Shown in pieces: positions 1-7,440 of a DNA stretch of 64,000 nt. Position numbers and translations under genes: made by a program. The notes under the pieces are model-generated. The model ran no database searches and was not told where the DNA came from. It saw nothing but the letters and a program-made list of their open reading frames with translations. Origin of the DNA: RYN-122 sp963761655 (GTDB lineage Bacteria > Actinomycetota > Actinomycetes > Mycobacteriales > SCTD01); NCBI GenBank assembly GCA_963761655.1, contig CAVXHI010000011.1:496001-560000 (forward strand), written 5' to 3'. The first letter of the stretch is position 1. Every line of letters begins with the position of its first letter.

Positions 1-1
1 C

Positions 2-883
2 CGGGCGCCGACCTTCACCCCCGGCGGCACCGACACCCGCGAGCTGTCGGTGGCGGCGTCGGGGATGCGGCTCGAGGGCGGCAGCTACGGCCCGCGACAG
101 CTGCTCGCCCACCACTTCCCGTGGATGCTCCGGGCGCCGAGGGACCTGTCGTTCCTGCAGGCCTACGACACCGTGATGGCCAACAGCGAGTTCACCCGCG
201 GCTGGATCGAGCAGCTCTGGGCCACGCAGGCCGACGTGCTGTTCCCGCCGATCCAGGTGCAGCGGCTGCGCCCGGCGCCCGAGCGGGAGAAGGCCGTCGT
301 CACGGTCGGCCGCTTCTTCGCGCCGGGCCTCGGCCACGCGAAGCGGCAGAAGGAGATGGTCGAGCAGTTCGCGGCCGCCTCGCGCGCCGGCCGCCTGCCG
401 GGCTGGCGGATGCACGTCGTCGGGGGCATGGAGGACAGCCAGCGCGGCTACGTCGACGAGGTCCGGGCGGCAGGATCAGGCGCCCCCGTCGAGGTGCACA
501 CCAACGCGCCGCGCAGCGAGGTCGAGCGGCTGCTGTCGACGTCGTCGGTGTTCTGGGCCGCCACCGGCCTGGGCGAGGACGAGAAGGCCAGGCCCTGGAC
601 CAGCGAGCACTTCGGCATGACCACCGTCGAGGCCATGGCGGGCGGCTGCGTCCCGGTGGTCATCGACCGGGCCGGGCAGAAGGAGATCGTCCGAGAGGGC
701 GTCGACGGCTTCCGGTTCGGGACGGTCGAGCAGCTCGTCGCCCGCACCGTGCAGCTCGCCGGCGACGAGGGCCTCCGGGCGCGGCTGTCGGCGTCCGCGA
801 CGCAGCGGGCGCAGCAGTTCAGCGAGGACGCGTTCGCGGACCGCTGGCACGCGATCGCCCGGAAGCACGAACTGCTGGGATGA
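2..883 (+). CDS. GT4-family glycosyltransferase, 5' end outside window
   Basis: C-terminal part of a GT-B fold glycosyltransferase (family 4 type) that would move a sugar from a nucleotide donor onto a surface glycan. The reading frame is open to the left edge, so the true start lies outside; the first internal GTG is at 50. Visible parts are a beta-rich stretch with PGGTDTREL near the edge, the linker NSEFTRGWIEQLW, the donor-domain strand VVTVGRFF, and the donor-site block SEHFGMTTVEAMAGGCVPVV. It is clearly paralogous to the minus-strand protein at 3027-4460, which has PGGDDVRTL, VGRFFPRG and EHFGISTVEAMSAGAVPVV in the same order. Its stop overlaps the next start by four bases (ATGA), so it is cotranscribed with the GT2 gene. 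Donor and acceptor cannot be read from sequence. Confidence 0.9.
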   Translation, partial: RAPTFTPGGTDTRELSVAASGMRLEGGSYGPRQLLAHHFPWMLRAPRDLSFLQAYDTVMANSEFTRGWIEQLWATQADVLFPPIQVQRLRPAPEREKAVVTVGRFFAPGLGHAKRQKEMVEQFAAASRAGRLPGWRMHVVGGMEDSQRGYVDEVRAAGSGAPVEVHTNAPRSEVERLLSTSSVFWAATGLGEDEKARPWTSEHFGMTTVEAMAGGCVPVVIDRAGQKEIVREGVDGFRFGTVEQLVARTVQLAGDEGLRARLSASATQRAQQFSEDAFADRWHAIARKHELLG

Positions 884-2100
884 GGGTCCGCGCCGCGGTC
901 TGCAACTACAACGGCGGTACCGAGGTGCTCGCGTGCCTGGAGTCCCTGCGGGGGCTGACCGACGTGGTGGTCGTGGACAACGGCTCCACCGACGGCAGCG
1001 ACCTCGCCGTCGCGCGGCTGCCCGGGGTGCGTCTGGTCCGGTCCCCCCGCAACCTCGGCTACCCCGGGCTGAACCAGGCCATGACCGACCTCGACGACGT
1101 CGACGCCGTGCTGATCCTCAACCCCGACGCCGTGGCGGAGCCCGGCTGCGTCGAGGCCCTGGTGCAGGCGCTCGAGGACGACCCAGGGCTGTCCGCGGCC
1201 TGCCCGCGGATCCTGCTCGACGGCGCGTTCCGGTCCCTGGAGCTGCACCTCGACGGCCCGCCGCGGGCGTCCCTCGACCTGCTCGCCGTCGAGGGTGCCG
1301 GGCGCTGGCACCTCACCGGTCCGCGCGTCCGGCGCAGGTGGCGACGGGGCGTGCAGTGGTCGGTCGGGGACGGCTCGGTCCTGCGGACGACGTCCGAGCG
1401 CGTGCAGCTGCAGGTCCGGGCGCACGGGCCGGTCCGGGTCACCCTCGGGGGCCGCACGCACGACGTCGGACGCCGCCCGGTCTGGCTCGAGGCCGACCTC
1501 TCCGGACCCGCCGTCGAGGTGGTGCAGAACGCGGGGAGCGTCATCGGCCCGCACGGTCTGGGGACGAACCGCGGCTACCACCGGCCCGACGGCCCGGCCT
1601 TCGACGTCCCGGTCGACGTCCCCGCCTGGTGCGGGGCGGGCGTGCTGCTGCGTGCCTCGTACCTCCGGCAGACCGGGCTGCTCGACCCCCGCTGGTTCCT
1701 CTACTACGAGGACACCGACCTGGCCTGGCGCGGCCTGCTCCGCGGCGCGCGGTACCGGTACGTGCCGCAGGCCCGGGTGCGGCACGCGCACTCCAGCACC
1801 ATCGGTCACGGCAGCGGCCTGTACGACGTCCAGCACCACCGCAACCGGCTGCTGACCGTCACCAAGAACGCGCCTGCACCCGAGGTCCTCGCGACGTGGA
1901 AGGACAGCCTGCGCCTCGTCGGGCAGCAGCTCCGCGGCGACGTCCTCGCCCGGGTCCGCGACCGCCGGCTGCCGGAGCCCGTGCTGACGGTGCGCCGCCT
2001 GCGCGGCCTCGCCCGGGCGGCCGGGACCACGCCGTCGGTGTGGCGCGACCGGGCCCCGGGGCCCGTGCCGACGTGGACCGAACCGGTGGAGGGGGTCTAG
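880..2100 (+). CDS. GT2-family glycosyltransferase with internal insertion
   Basis: GT-A fold family 2 enzyme of 406 aa resembling rhamnosyltransferase-type proteins of surface polysaccharide clusters. The N-terminal nucleotide-sugar core shows VVDNGSTDGSD (about residues 28-38), followed by LILNPDA as the DXD-like metal site. The acceptor-side signature FLYYEDTDLAWR appears late (about residue 275). Between them, roughly residues 115-240, lies a beta-rich segment (VGDGSVLRTT to HGLGTNRGY) that is not part of the usual GT2 core. The ATG at 880 overlaps the previous stop, supporting translational coupling; the next gene starts right after this stop. The protein is probably a membrane-associated or cytoplasmic glycan-assembly enzyme; sugar specificity is unknown. 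Confidence 0.9.
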   Translation: MRVRAAVCNYNGGTEVLACLESLRGLTDVVVVDNGSTDGSDLAVARLPGVRLVRSPRNLGYPGLNQAMTDLDDVDAVLILNPDAVAEPGCVEALVQALEDDPGLSAACPRILLDGAFRSLELHLDGPPRASLDLLAVEGAGRWHLTGPRVRRRWRRGVQWSVGDGSVLRTTSERVQLQVRAHGPVRVTLGGRTHDVGRRPVWLEADLSGPAVEVVQNAGSVIGPHGLGTNRGYHRPDGPAFDVPVDVPAWCGAGVLLRASYLRQTGLLDPRWFLYYEDTDLAWRGLLRGARYRYVPQARVRHAHSSTIGHGSGLYDVQHHRNRLLTVTKNAPAPEVLATWKDSLRLVGQQLRGDVLARVRDRRLPEPVLTVRRLRGLARAAGTTPSVWRDRAPGPVPTWTEPVEGV

Positions 2101-3030
2101 GTGCAGCTCGTCGTCCTGTCCGCGCGGCCCGCGATGCTGCGCGCCACGCTGGCGCACTGGCGGGCGCACGCCCCCTGGGTCGACCGCGTCCTCGTCGTGT
2201 CGCCGCAGCCCGTCGAGGGCCTGGAGACCGCGCTCGACGCCGACCTCCTCGGCGGCCCCGGCCCCACCGACCACTCCACCCGCAACTACGCGCTGCGTGC
2301 CGCCCTGGCCACCTGCGACGCCGTCGACGACGTCTTCCTCATGGCCGACGACGACAGCCGTCCCCTCGTCGACGTGCCGGGGACGACGTTCGTGCGCGAG
2401 GGTCGCTACCGCCGGTACACGTTCGGGTCGCTGGACGACTGGGAGGCGCGGGCGACCTCCATGGACGCCTGCCTGCTGGCCACCCGGCAGGTGCTCGCCC
2501 TGCACGGGTTGCCCCGCCTCGCGTACGCCTCGCACCAGCCGCAGGTGGTCGACAAGGCGCTCTGGGCGGAGGTCGTGGAGCTGTTCGCCCCGGCCGCGGC
2601 GCGGCACCCGCTGGACGAGTGGTCGACCTACCTCAACGCCGCGCCCGCCCTGCACCCGGACCGCTTCGAGGACCCCGAGCCGTACCTGACGCTCGGCTGG
2701 CCCGAGGACACGAGCACCTGGCAGCCGCTGCGCGACGTCGGGGCCCTGCTGTTCGAGAACACCTACCTCGAGCACTACGCGGCCGGGCAGGTCTTCGAGG
2801 GCATCGACCCGGACGACACGTCGTACGGGGCCGCGGTCGACAAGGTGGTGCGCTGGCGGCACGACGAGCTGCAGGTGCAGGCGGGAGAGCGGGCGGCTGC
2901 TCTCGCGCCGCCGCTGCCCGGCGGGGCGCTGCGCAGGGTGCGCGCCCAGGCGGTGGGCGACCCGGTGCTGCGCGACCGGCGTCAGCGGGCCGCGACCGCC
3001 GCCCTGCTCCGGGCGCTCGGCCGCCGCTAG
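2101..3030 (+). CDS. Stealth-like sugar-phosphate transferase or glycosyltransferase (tentative)
   Basis: 309 aa, GTG start immediately after the upstream TAG, so part of the same operon. I do not recognise it with certainty. It opens like a nucleotidyl/glycosyl transferase (MQLVVLSARPAMLRATLAHW), then has VFLMADDDSRPL and SHQPQVVDKALWAEVVELF. These two blocks resemble conserved regions 2 and 3 of Stealth proteins, which move sugar-phosphates in capsule synthesis, but the classic first block (YTWVDGSD) is absent. No membrane segments or signal peptide are visible. The stop codon overlaps the convergent stop of the minus-strand gene at 3027. Position between glycosyltransferases supports a role in surface glycan synthesis; the exact reaction is inferred only. 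Confidence 0.65.
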   Translation: MQLVVLSARPAMLRATLAHWRAHAPWVDRVLVVSPQPVEGLETALDADLLGGPGPTDHSTRNYALRAALATCDAVDDVFLMADDDSRPLVDVPGTTFVREGRYRRYTFGSLDDWEARATSMDACLLATRQVLALHGLPRLAYASHQPQVVDKALWAEVVELFAPAAARHPLDEWSTYLNAAPALHPDRFEDPEPYLTLGWPEDTSTWQPLRDVGALLFENTYLEHYAAGQVFEGIDPDDTSYGAAVDKVVRWRHDELQVQAGERAAALAPPLPGGALRRVRAQAVGDPVLRDRRQRAATAALLRALGRR

Positions 3031-4460
3031 AGCTCGTCCAGGAGCCCCTGCAGCCGGACGTCGAACGCGTCGAGCGAGAACTCCCGCGCGCGGGCGGAGG
3101 CGCTGCGCGCGAGCCCGGCCAGGAGCGCGGGGTCGTCCACCAGGCGTCGCGTCTGGACGGCGAACCCGTCGAGGTCGTCCACGTGCACGCCGTCGACGCC
3201 GTCCCGCACCGTCTCGACGAGCCCGCCCGCGCGCAGCACCACGGGCACCGCCCCCGCCGACATCGCCTCGACGGTCGAGATGCCGAAGTGCTCCAGCCGG
3301 TCGGGGTGCAGCTCGGGGTCCTCGTCGAGGCCGGCCGCGTGCCAGAACACCGAGGCCCGCGCGTACAGCCCGGCGAGCTCCGCCCCCGTGGCGTTCGGGT
3401 GCAGCGTGACGTCGAGCCCCTGCGCCTCCGCGCGGACCTGCTCCAGGTACGCCTCCCCGTCGGGGGCGCACCCGCCGACGAGGTGCAGCGACCAGCCGGG
3501 GCGGTCCAGCTGCCGGAACGCCCGCACGAGCTCGAGCTGCTTCTTGCTGTGGCCCCTGCCGCGCGGGAAGAAGCGGCCGACCCCGAGGACCACCTGCTCC
3601 CCGGCCGCTCCGGCACGCATGGACACCGGCGGGTGGAGCACCGCGCTCTCCCGCTGCCAGAGCCGGCGCACCCAGCCCTGCGTGAAGGCCGCGTTGCTGA
3701 CGAGGGCGCCGTAGGAGTCGAGCCAGGCCGTGGAGCTGCCGACGACGGCGCGCAGGCGCCCGAGCCGGACCCCGGTCACGGGCACTCCCAGCGTCCGGAC
3801 GTCGTCGCCGCCCGGCACGAACGACGGCGACAGCACCCGCACCGGCACCGCCACGCCGGGCGCGGGGCTGGCCACCTGGACGCGCACCCGCGTGCCGGTC
3901 AGTCGCTGCCACGGCCGCCCGAGGCGCACCGACGCAGCCTCGGCGCCGTCGACCAGCACCCGCACGTCCGTCGGCTCCGGCCGGGAACGGCCGAGCAGCA
4001 GCGTCACGTCGACCGGGCGCCCGGGCTCGGTCGTCACGAGCAGCGTGGCGTCCCCGTCGGTCCAGGTGGTGGCGCCGTCGGGCGGGTGGAAGCCGGTGCC
4101 CCACTCGAGCCGCGGCAGGTCGGACGACGGCGGGCCGCCCACGCCGAGCGACGTCGGGAAGTGGACGACGTACAGGCTGCGGTCGGCGGCGGAGGCGTCG
4201 CGGCTGCGGTGGCTGACGTTGACGAACAGGTCGACGTCGGCGGAGGCGGCGGTGACCGCGGCACTGGCGTGCGGGACGACGCGGACGGTGCAGCCGGACA
4301 GGTCGAGGGCGAGCCGCTCGCCGAGCGCCGCCGGGTCGAACGCCTCGTGCCCGATCAGCTCCACCGGCCCTCGGCGGGCGAGCAGCTGCGCGACGGCACC
4401 GCCGTAGGTCTCCGCCCCTCCGCCGGTCGTCCAGTAGCGGTTGTAGACGGCAGACCTCAC
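3027..4460 (-). CDS. GT4-family glycosyltransferase with inserted beta-rich module
   Basis: 477 aa GT-B glycosyltransferase. The N-terminal domain starts RSAVYNRYWTTGGGAETY, typical of the acceptor domain with its glycine-rich loop. Around residues 130-250 is a beta-rich, Thr/Val-rich stretch (TTWTDGDATLLVTT to VPGGDDVRTL) interrupting the usual fold. The donor domain then follows with VVLGVGRFFPRGRGHSKKQ and the EX7E-like block LEHFGISTVEAMSAGAVPVV. It is paralogous to the truncated gene at the left edge. It is convergent with the gene at 2101 (stops overlap) and divergent from the adenylate kinase-like gene. GTG at 4460 is chosen because a TACCGT box lies 8 bases upstream, suggesting a leaderless message. 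Confidence 0.9.
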   Translation of the reverse strand: MRSAVYNRYWTTGGGAETYGGAVAQLLARRGPVELIGHEAFDPAALGERLALDLSGCTVRVVPHASAAVTAASADVDLFVNVSHRSRDASAADRSLYVVHFPTSLGVGGPPSSDLPRLEWGTGFHPPDGATTWTDGDATLLVTTEPGRPVDVTLLLGRSRPEPTDVRVLVDGAEAASVRLGRPWQRLTGTRVRVQVASPAPGVAVPVRVLSPSFVPGGDDVRTLGVPVTGVRLGRLRAVVGSSTAWLDSYGALVSNAAFTQGWVRRLWQRESAVLHPPVSMRAGAAGEQVVLGVGRFFPRGRGHSKKQLELVRAFRQLDRPGWSLHLVGGCAPDGEAYLEQVRAEAQGLDVTLHPNATGAELAGLYARASVFWHAAGLDEDPELHPDRLEHFGISTVEAMSAGAVPVVLRAGGLVETVRDGVDGVHVDDLDGFAVQTRRLVDDPALLAGLARSASARAREFSLDAFDVRLQGLLDEL

Positions 4461-4468
4461 CCGCCGGA

Positions 4469-4474
4469 ACGGTA
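4469..4474 (-). promoter_or_regulatory. -10 box for a leaderless transcript of the GT4 gene
   Basis: TACCGT on the minus strand, 8 bases upstream of the GTG at 4460. No purine-rich ribosome site fits between them. This spacing is what leaderless actinobacterial mRNAs show. No clear -35 is visible. Confidence 0.5.
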
Positions 4475-4528
4475 GCCGCCGACCGTGGCAGGCTGCAGCC
4501 CACGGCCGGCCGAGGAGAGGTGCGCACG

Positions 4529-5176
4529 TTGAGGGTCCTGATGATCGCGCCGCCCGGTGCCGGCAAGGGCACGCAGGGCGTCGTCATCGCCAGCCACTTC
4601 GGCATCCCGCACATCGCCACCGGCGACCTCCTGCGCGACCACGTGTCGCGCGGCACGGAGCTCGGCCGGTCGGTCGAGGGCTTCCTCGACCGCGGCGAGC
4701 TGGTCCCCGACGACGTCGTGCTGCAGATGGTCCGCGCGAAGGTCGAGGGCTCGGGCAACGACGGGTTCGTCCTCGACGGCGTGCCCCGCACCCTCGAGCA
4801 GGCCCGCGCGCTGTACGAGATGGGCACCGAGCTGGGCATGGTCGCCGACGTCGCCCTGCACCTCGAGGTGTCCGACGACGAGCTCGTCCGCCGGCTGCTG
4901 GCCCGGGCGGAGTCCAGCGGTCGCAGCGACGACAACGAGGACGTCGTCCGGCACCGGCTGGCCCTGTACTACGAGGTGACCCACCCGATCCTCGCGTGGT
5001 ACGGCGAGCGCGGGATCCTCGTGTCGGTCGACGCCCACCGTCCGGCCGACCAGGTGGGGCGGCACATCCTCACCGCGCTCGAGGTCATGAAGCAGATGAC
5101 CCAGGGCAACCCCGACCTGCCGCGCCGCGCCGTCGACCTGACCGGCCTGGGCAAGGCCTTCGGGGCGAGCAGCTGA
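4529..5176 (+). CDS. adenylate kinase-like nucleoside monophosphate kinase
   Basis: 215 aa P-loop kinase of the adenylate kinase family (ATP + AMP to 2 ADP, or a related NMP). It shows the P-loop APPGAGKGTQ, NMP-binding HIATGDLLR, the GFVLDGVPRTLEQA block, and a short LID (LLARAESSGRSDD) followed by VVRHRLALYYEVTHPIL. A tail of about 30 residues after the usual C-terminus is extra. TTG at 4529 is preferred over GTG at 4520 because GAGGAGAGG (4512-4520) sits at proper distance only for the TTG. It lies between glycosyltransferase genes, not beside secY as the housekeeping adk usually does, so it is probably a second copy. The next gene overlaps its stop. Actual substrate is uncertain. Confidence 0.88.
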   Translation: MRVLMIAPPGAGKGTQGVVIASHFGIPHIATGDLLRDHVSRGTELGRSVEGFLDRGELVPDDVVLQMVRAKVEGSGNDGFVLDGVPRTLEQARALYEMGTELGMVADVALHLEVSDDELVRRLLARAESSGRSDDNEDVVRHRLALYYEVTHPILAWYGERGILVSVDAHRPADQVGRHILTALEVMKQMTQGNPDLPRRAVDLTGLGKAFGASS

Positions 5177-6213
5177 GGGTCGGCCTCGACGCCACCCCCC
5201 TGCTGGGTCGGCGGACCGGGATCGGCCGGTACACGGCGTCGCTGCTGGCCGCCTGGGCCGACCTCGGCGGGGACGACCTCGTCGCGACCGCGTTCACCCT
5301 GCGCGGCCGGTTGACCGACCTGCCGGCCGGCGTCGAGGTGCGCGCCCGCCCCGCCCCCGCCCGGGCGCTGCAGGAGGCCTGGGCCCGCGTCGAGTGGCCG
5401 CCCGTCGAGCTGCTCACGGGCCGGCTCGACGTGTTCCTGGCGACCAACTTCGTCCTGCCCCCGTCCCGACGGGCGGCGGGCGTCGTCACGCTCCACGACC
5501 TCGCCTTCCTGCACCACACGGACACCGTCGACGCGGCCAGCACGCGCTACCGCGCCCTCGTGCCGCGGTCGGTCCGCCGGGCCCGGGCCGTCATCACGCC
5601 GAGCGAGGCCGTGGCCGAGCAGGTGCGCGAGGCGTACTCCCCCGACGTGCCCGTCGTCGCCGTCCCGCACGGGGTCGATCCGGCCTGGTCGCAGCCGCAG
5701 CCGCCGCCGGCCGGGTTGCCGAGCGAGTACGTGCTGTTCGTCGGCACGCTCGAGCCGCGCAAGGACCTCCCGACGCTCCTCGCCGCGCACCGGCTGCTCC
5801 CCGACGCCCCGCCGCTCGTGCTCGTCGGCCCACCGGGCTGGGGCGAGCGGGTCGACGTCAGCGGCTGCCTCACCCCCGGCTACCTCGACGACGCCGCGCT
5901 GCGCTCCGTCGTCGCCCGTGCGTCCGCGCTCGTGCTGCCCAGCCGCGACGAGGGCTTCGGGCTGCCCGTCCTCGAGGCGCTCGCAGCCGGCACGCCCGTG
6001 CTCGCGAGCGACCTGCCGGTGCTGCGCGAGGTCGGCGGCGAGCACGCCCGGTACGCCGCCGTCGGGGACCCGGAGGCGTTCGCGGACGCGCTGCGCCGCC
6101 TGCTCGAGGACCCGCCCGACCCCGCCCCCGGGCGCACGTGGGCCGCCGCGCGGACGTGGCGCAGGTCCGCAGAGGGGCACCGCGAGGTCTGTAGGCTGGC
6201 CGCCCTGTCGTAG
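5173..6213 (+). CDS. GT4-family glycosyltransferase, apparent CTG start
   Basis: 346 aa GT-B family 4 enzyme resembling mannosyl/rhamnosyl transferases of O-antigen-type clusters. It begins RVGLDATPLLGRRTGIGRYT, the classic N-terminus of this group, then HDLAFLHH, VPHGVD, the donor-domain strand YVLFVGTLEPRKDLPTLL, and SRDEGFGLPVLEALAAGTPV (EX7E motif). No ATG, GTG or TTG lies in frame close to that N-terminus. The nearest upstream in-frame start is at 4996, inside the kinase gene, and would add a non-homologous tail. CTG at 5173 overlaps the kinase stop (CTGA) and gives exactly the expected N-terminus. Likely translationally coupled to the kinase. Confidence 0.88.
   Translation: MRVGLDATPLLGRRTGIGRYTASLLAAWADLGGDDLVATAFTLRGRLTDLPAGVEVRARPAPARALQEAWARVEWPPVELLTGRLDVFLATNFVLPPSRRAAGVVTLHDLAFLHHTDTVDAASTRYRALVPRSVRRARAVITPSEAVAEQVREAYSPDVPVVAVPHGVDPAWSQPQPPPAGLPSEYVLFVGTLEPRKDLPTLLAAHRLLPDAPPLVLVGPPGWGERVDVSGCLTPGYLDDAALRSVVARASALVLPSRDEGFGLPVLEALAAGTPVLASDLPVLREVGGEHARYAAVGDPEAFADALRRLLEDPPDPAPGRTWAAARTWRRSAEGHREVCRLAALS
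6192..6197 (+). promoter_or_regulatory. -10 box TAGGCT upstream of the methyltransferase gene
   Basis: TAGGCT lies inside the 3' end of the glycosyltransferase gene, about 35 bases before the GTG at 6233. A ribosome site GGAAGGA (6218-6224) lies between, so this would give a short leadered message. No convincing -35 is seen. Confidence 0.35.
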
Positions 6214-6232
6214 TACCGGAAGGACCCCTGCT

Positions 6233-7129
6233 GTGCGCCTGGCCGACTCCGTCCTGACGGCGGTGCACAAGGGGCACACGCGGCTCGTCGAGCAGCAGTG
6301 GAAGCACAGCAAGGGCGACCGCCGCACGCTGGTCTGGCCCGAGGCGGCCCTCAACAGCCAGCTCACCGGCAAGAAGCAGTGCAACATCTGCGGCTGGAAG
6401 GGCCACGCGTTCGAGGTCGTCAACGGGACCGTCGAGCACTCCGAGGCCGCGCTCTGCCCGGTCTGCGGCTCGATCAGCCGCGACCGCTTCCTCTACTGGT
6501 GCTGGACCCGCCGCACCGGCTACAGCCCGCAGGCCCGCGTCCTCGAGACCAGCCCGCGGATGCCGAACCTCTACCGCGAGCGCATGCAGGAGCGGGTCGA
6601 CTACGTCGCCTCCGACTACGACGAGTCGATGCACCGGGCGTTCATCAAGCTCGACCTGCAGGACATGGACCTGCCGAGCAGCAGCGTCGACGCCGTCCTC
6701 ACCCCCCACGTCCTCGAGCACGTGCCGGACACCGACAAGGCCCTGTCGGAGCTGTTCCGGGTGCTCAAGCCGGGCGGCCACGTCTTCCTGCAGATCCCCA
6801 TCCCGCAGGCGAAGACCATGGTGCCGCTCGAGCCCGAGTACCACGGCGACATGACCCTCGTGTACTTCCGCTTCGGCTGGGACGTCGCCGAGCAGATCCG
6901 CAGCCACGGGTTCGCCGTCGACACCCTCGTCACCAGCGAGCTGCGCGACGCCGCCCGCACGGGCACGAGCCCCTGGACGCACGAGGGACCCGACTGCGAC
7001 GTCGAGGACCTGATCGCCGGTGCCGACCCGACGACCATGACCGTCATCGCCGACGAGGTGCAGGCCGCCCGGCACTCCTTCCGGCCGGCTTACCAGTTCG
7101 TGACGTTCGACTGTCACAAGCCCGCGTAG
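6233..7129 (+). CDS. zinc-ribbon plus class I SAM methyltransferase
   Basis: 298 aa. Residues about 45-85 hold two CXXC pairs (CNICGWKG and CPVCGSISRDRF), likely binding one zinc. A Rossmann-type SAM-dependent methyltransferase domain follows: VLETSP as a diverged glycine-loop strand, DLQDMDLPSSSVDAVLTPHVLEHVPD as motif II/III, and LSELFRVLKPGGHVFLQIPI as motif IV. GTG at 6233 has GGAAGGA 8 bases upstream. The location at the end of a glycosyltransferase run suggests methylation of a sugar or surface glycan intermediate, but the acceptor cannot be read. It ends about 100 bp before the next small gene; that gap holds no recognisable feature. Confidence 0.85.
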   Translation: MRLADSVLTAVHKGHTRLVEQQWKHSKGDRRTLVWPEAALNSQLTGKKQCNICGWKGHAFEVVNGTVEHSEAALCPVCGSISRDRFLYWCWTRRTGYSPQARVLETSPRMPNLYRERMQERVDYVASDYDESMHRAFIKLDLQDMDLPSSSVDAVLTPHVLEHVPDTDKALSELFRVLKPGGHVFLQIPIPQAKTMVPLEPEYHGDMTLVYFRFGWDVAEQIRSHGFAVDTLVTSELRDAARTGTSPWTHEGPDCDVEDLIAGADPTTMTVIADEVQAARHSFRPAYQFVTFDCHKPA

Positions 7130-7230
7130 GACGGTCCGGGCACGCAGGGCTAGAACGTCGTCACACGGGGTAGCACTCGAGCACAGCGACGACGGGCACC
7201 GGCCCGGCGCGCCCGACCACGGAGGCCCTG

Positions 7231-7374
7231 ATGATCGTCCTCGGACTCGTCCTTCTCCTGCTCGGCCTGCTCGTCGGGCCGTCCATCCTCACGACGCTCG
7301 GCATCATCCTGCTCGTCGTCGGCCTGGTCCTGAACCTCGTGCCGATGGGCGGCACCCGCCGCCGCGTGTACTGA
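7231..7374 (+). CDS. DUF6131-like 47-aa membrane mini-protein
   Basis: A 47 aa protein, almost wholly hydrophobic: MIVLGLVLLLLGLLVGP, then a second span GIILLVVGLVLNLVP, ending in a basic tail GGTRRRVY. This layout matches the DUF6131 family of very small actinobacterial membrane proteins of unknown function. ATG at 7231 has GGAGG (7221-7225) at 5 bases. It stands alone between the methyltransferase and a strong terminator hairpin at 7393. Two membrane segments, with the arginine-rich C-terminus probably cytoplasmic. Confidence 0.85.
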   Translation: MIVLGLVLLLLGLLVGPSILTTLGIILLVVGLVLNLVPMGGTRRRVY

Positions 7375-7392
7375 CGCACGCCTGACACCCGC

Positions 7393-7421
7393 CGGCCGGT
7401 CCTCCTCGCGAGGGCCGGCCG
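7393..7421. terminator. strong bidirectional terminator hairpin
   Basis: Perfect 12-bp stem except one G-T pair: 7393-7404 pairs with 7410-7421 around a 5-base loop. It sits between the convergent ends of the DUF6131-like gene and the TPR gene. It lacks a long T tract, as is usual at this G+C. Confidence 0.8.
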
Positions 7422-7440
7422 TCGTGCTGACCGGGCCCGG

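Noticed and set aside
448..4935. A 1495-codon open frame on the minus strand and similar giant frames (933-4475, 41397-45530, 56731-59472)
   Set aside because: In this G+C range noncoding frames stay open for kilobases. Their products are Arg/Pro/Gly-rich with no family motifs, while true genes with clear motifs lie in other frames; only the terminal parts that match real genes were kept.
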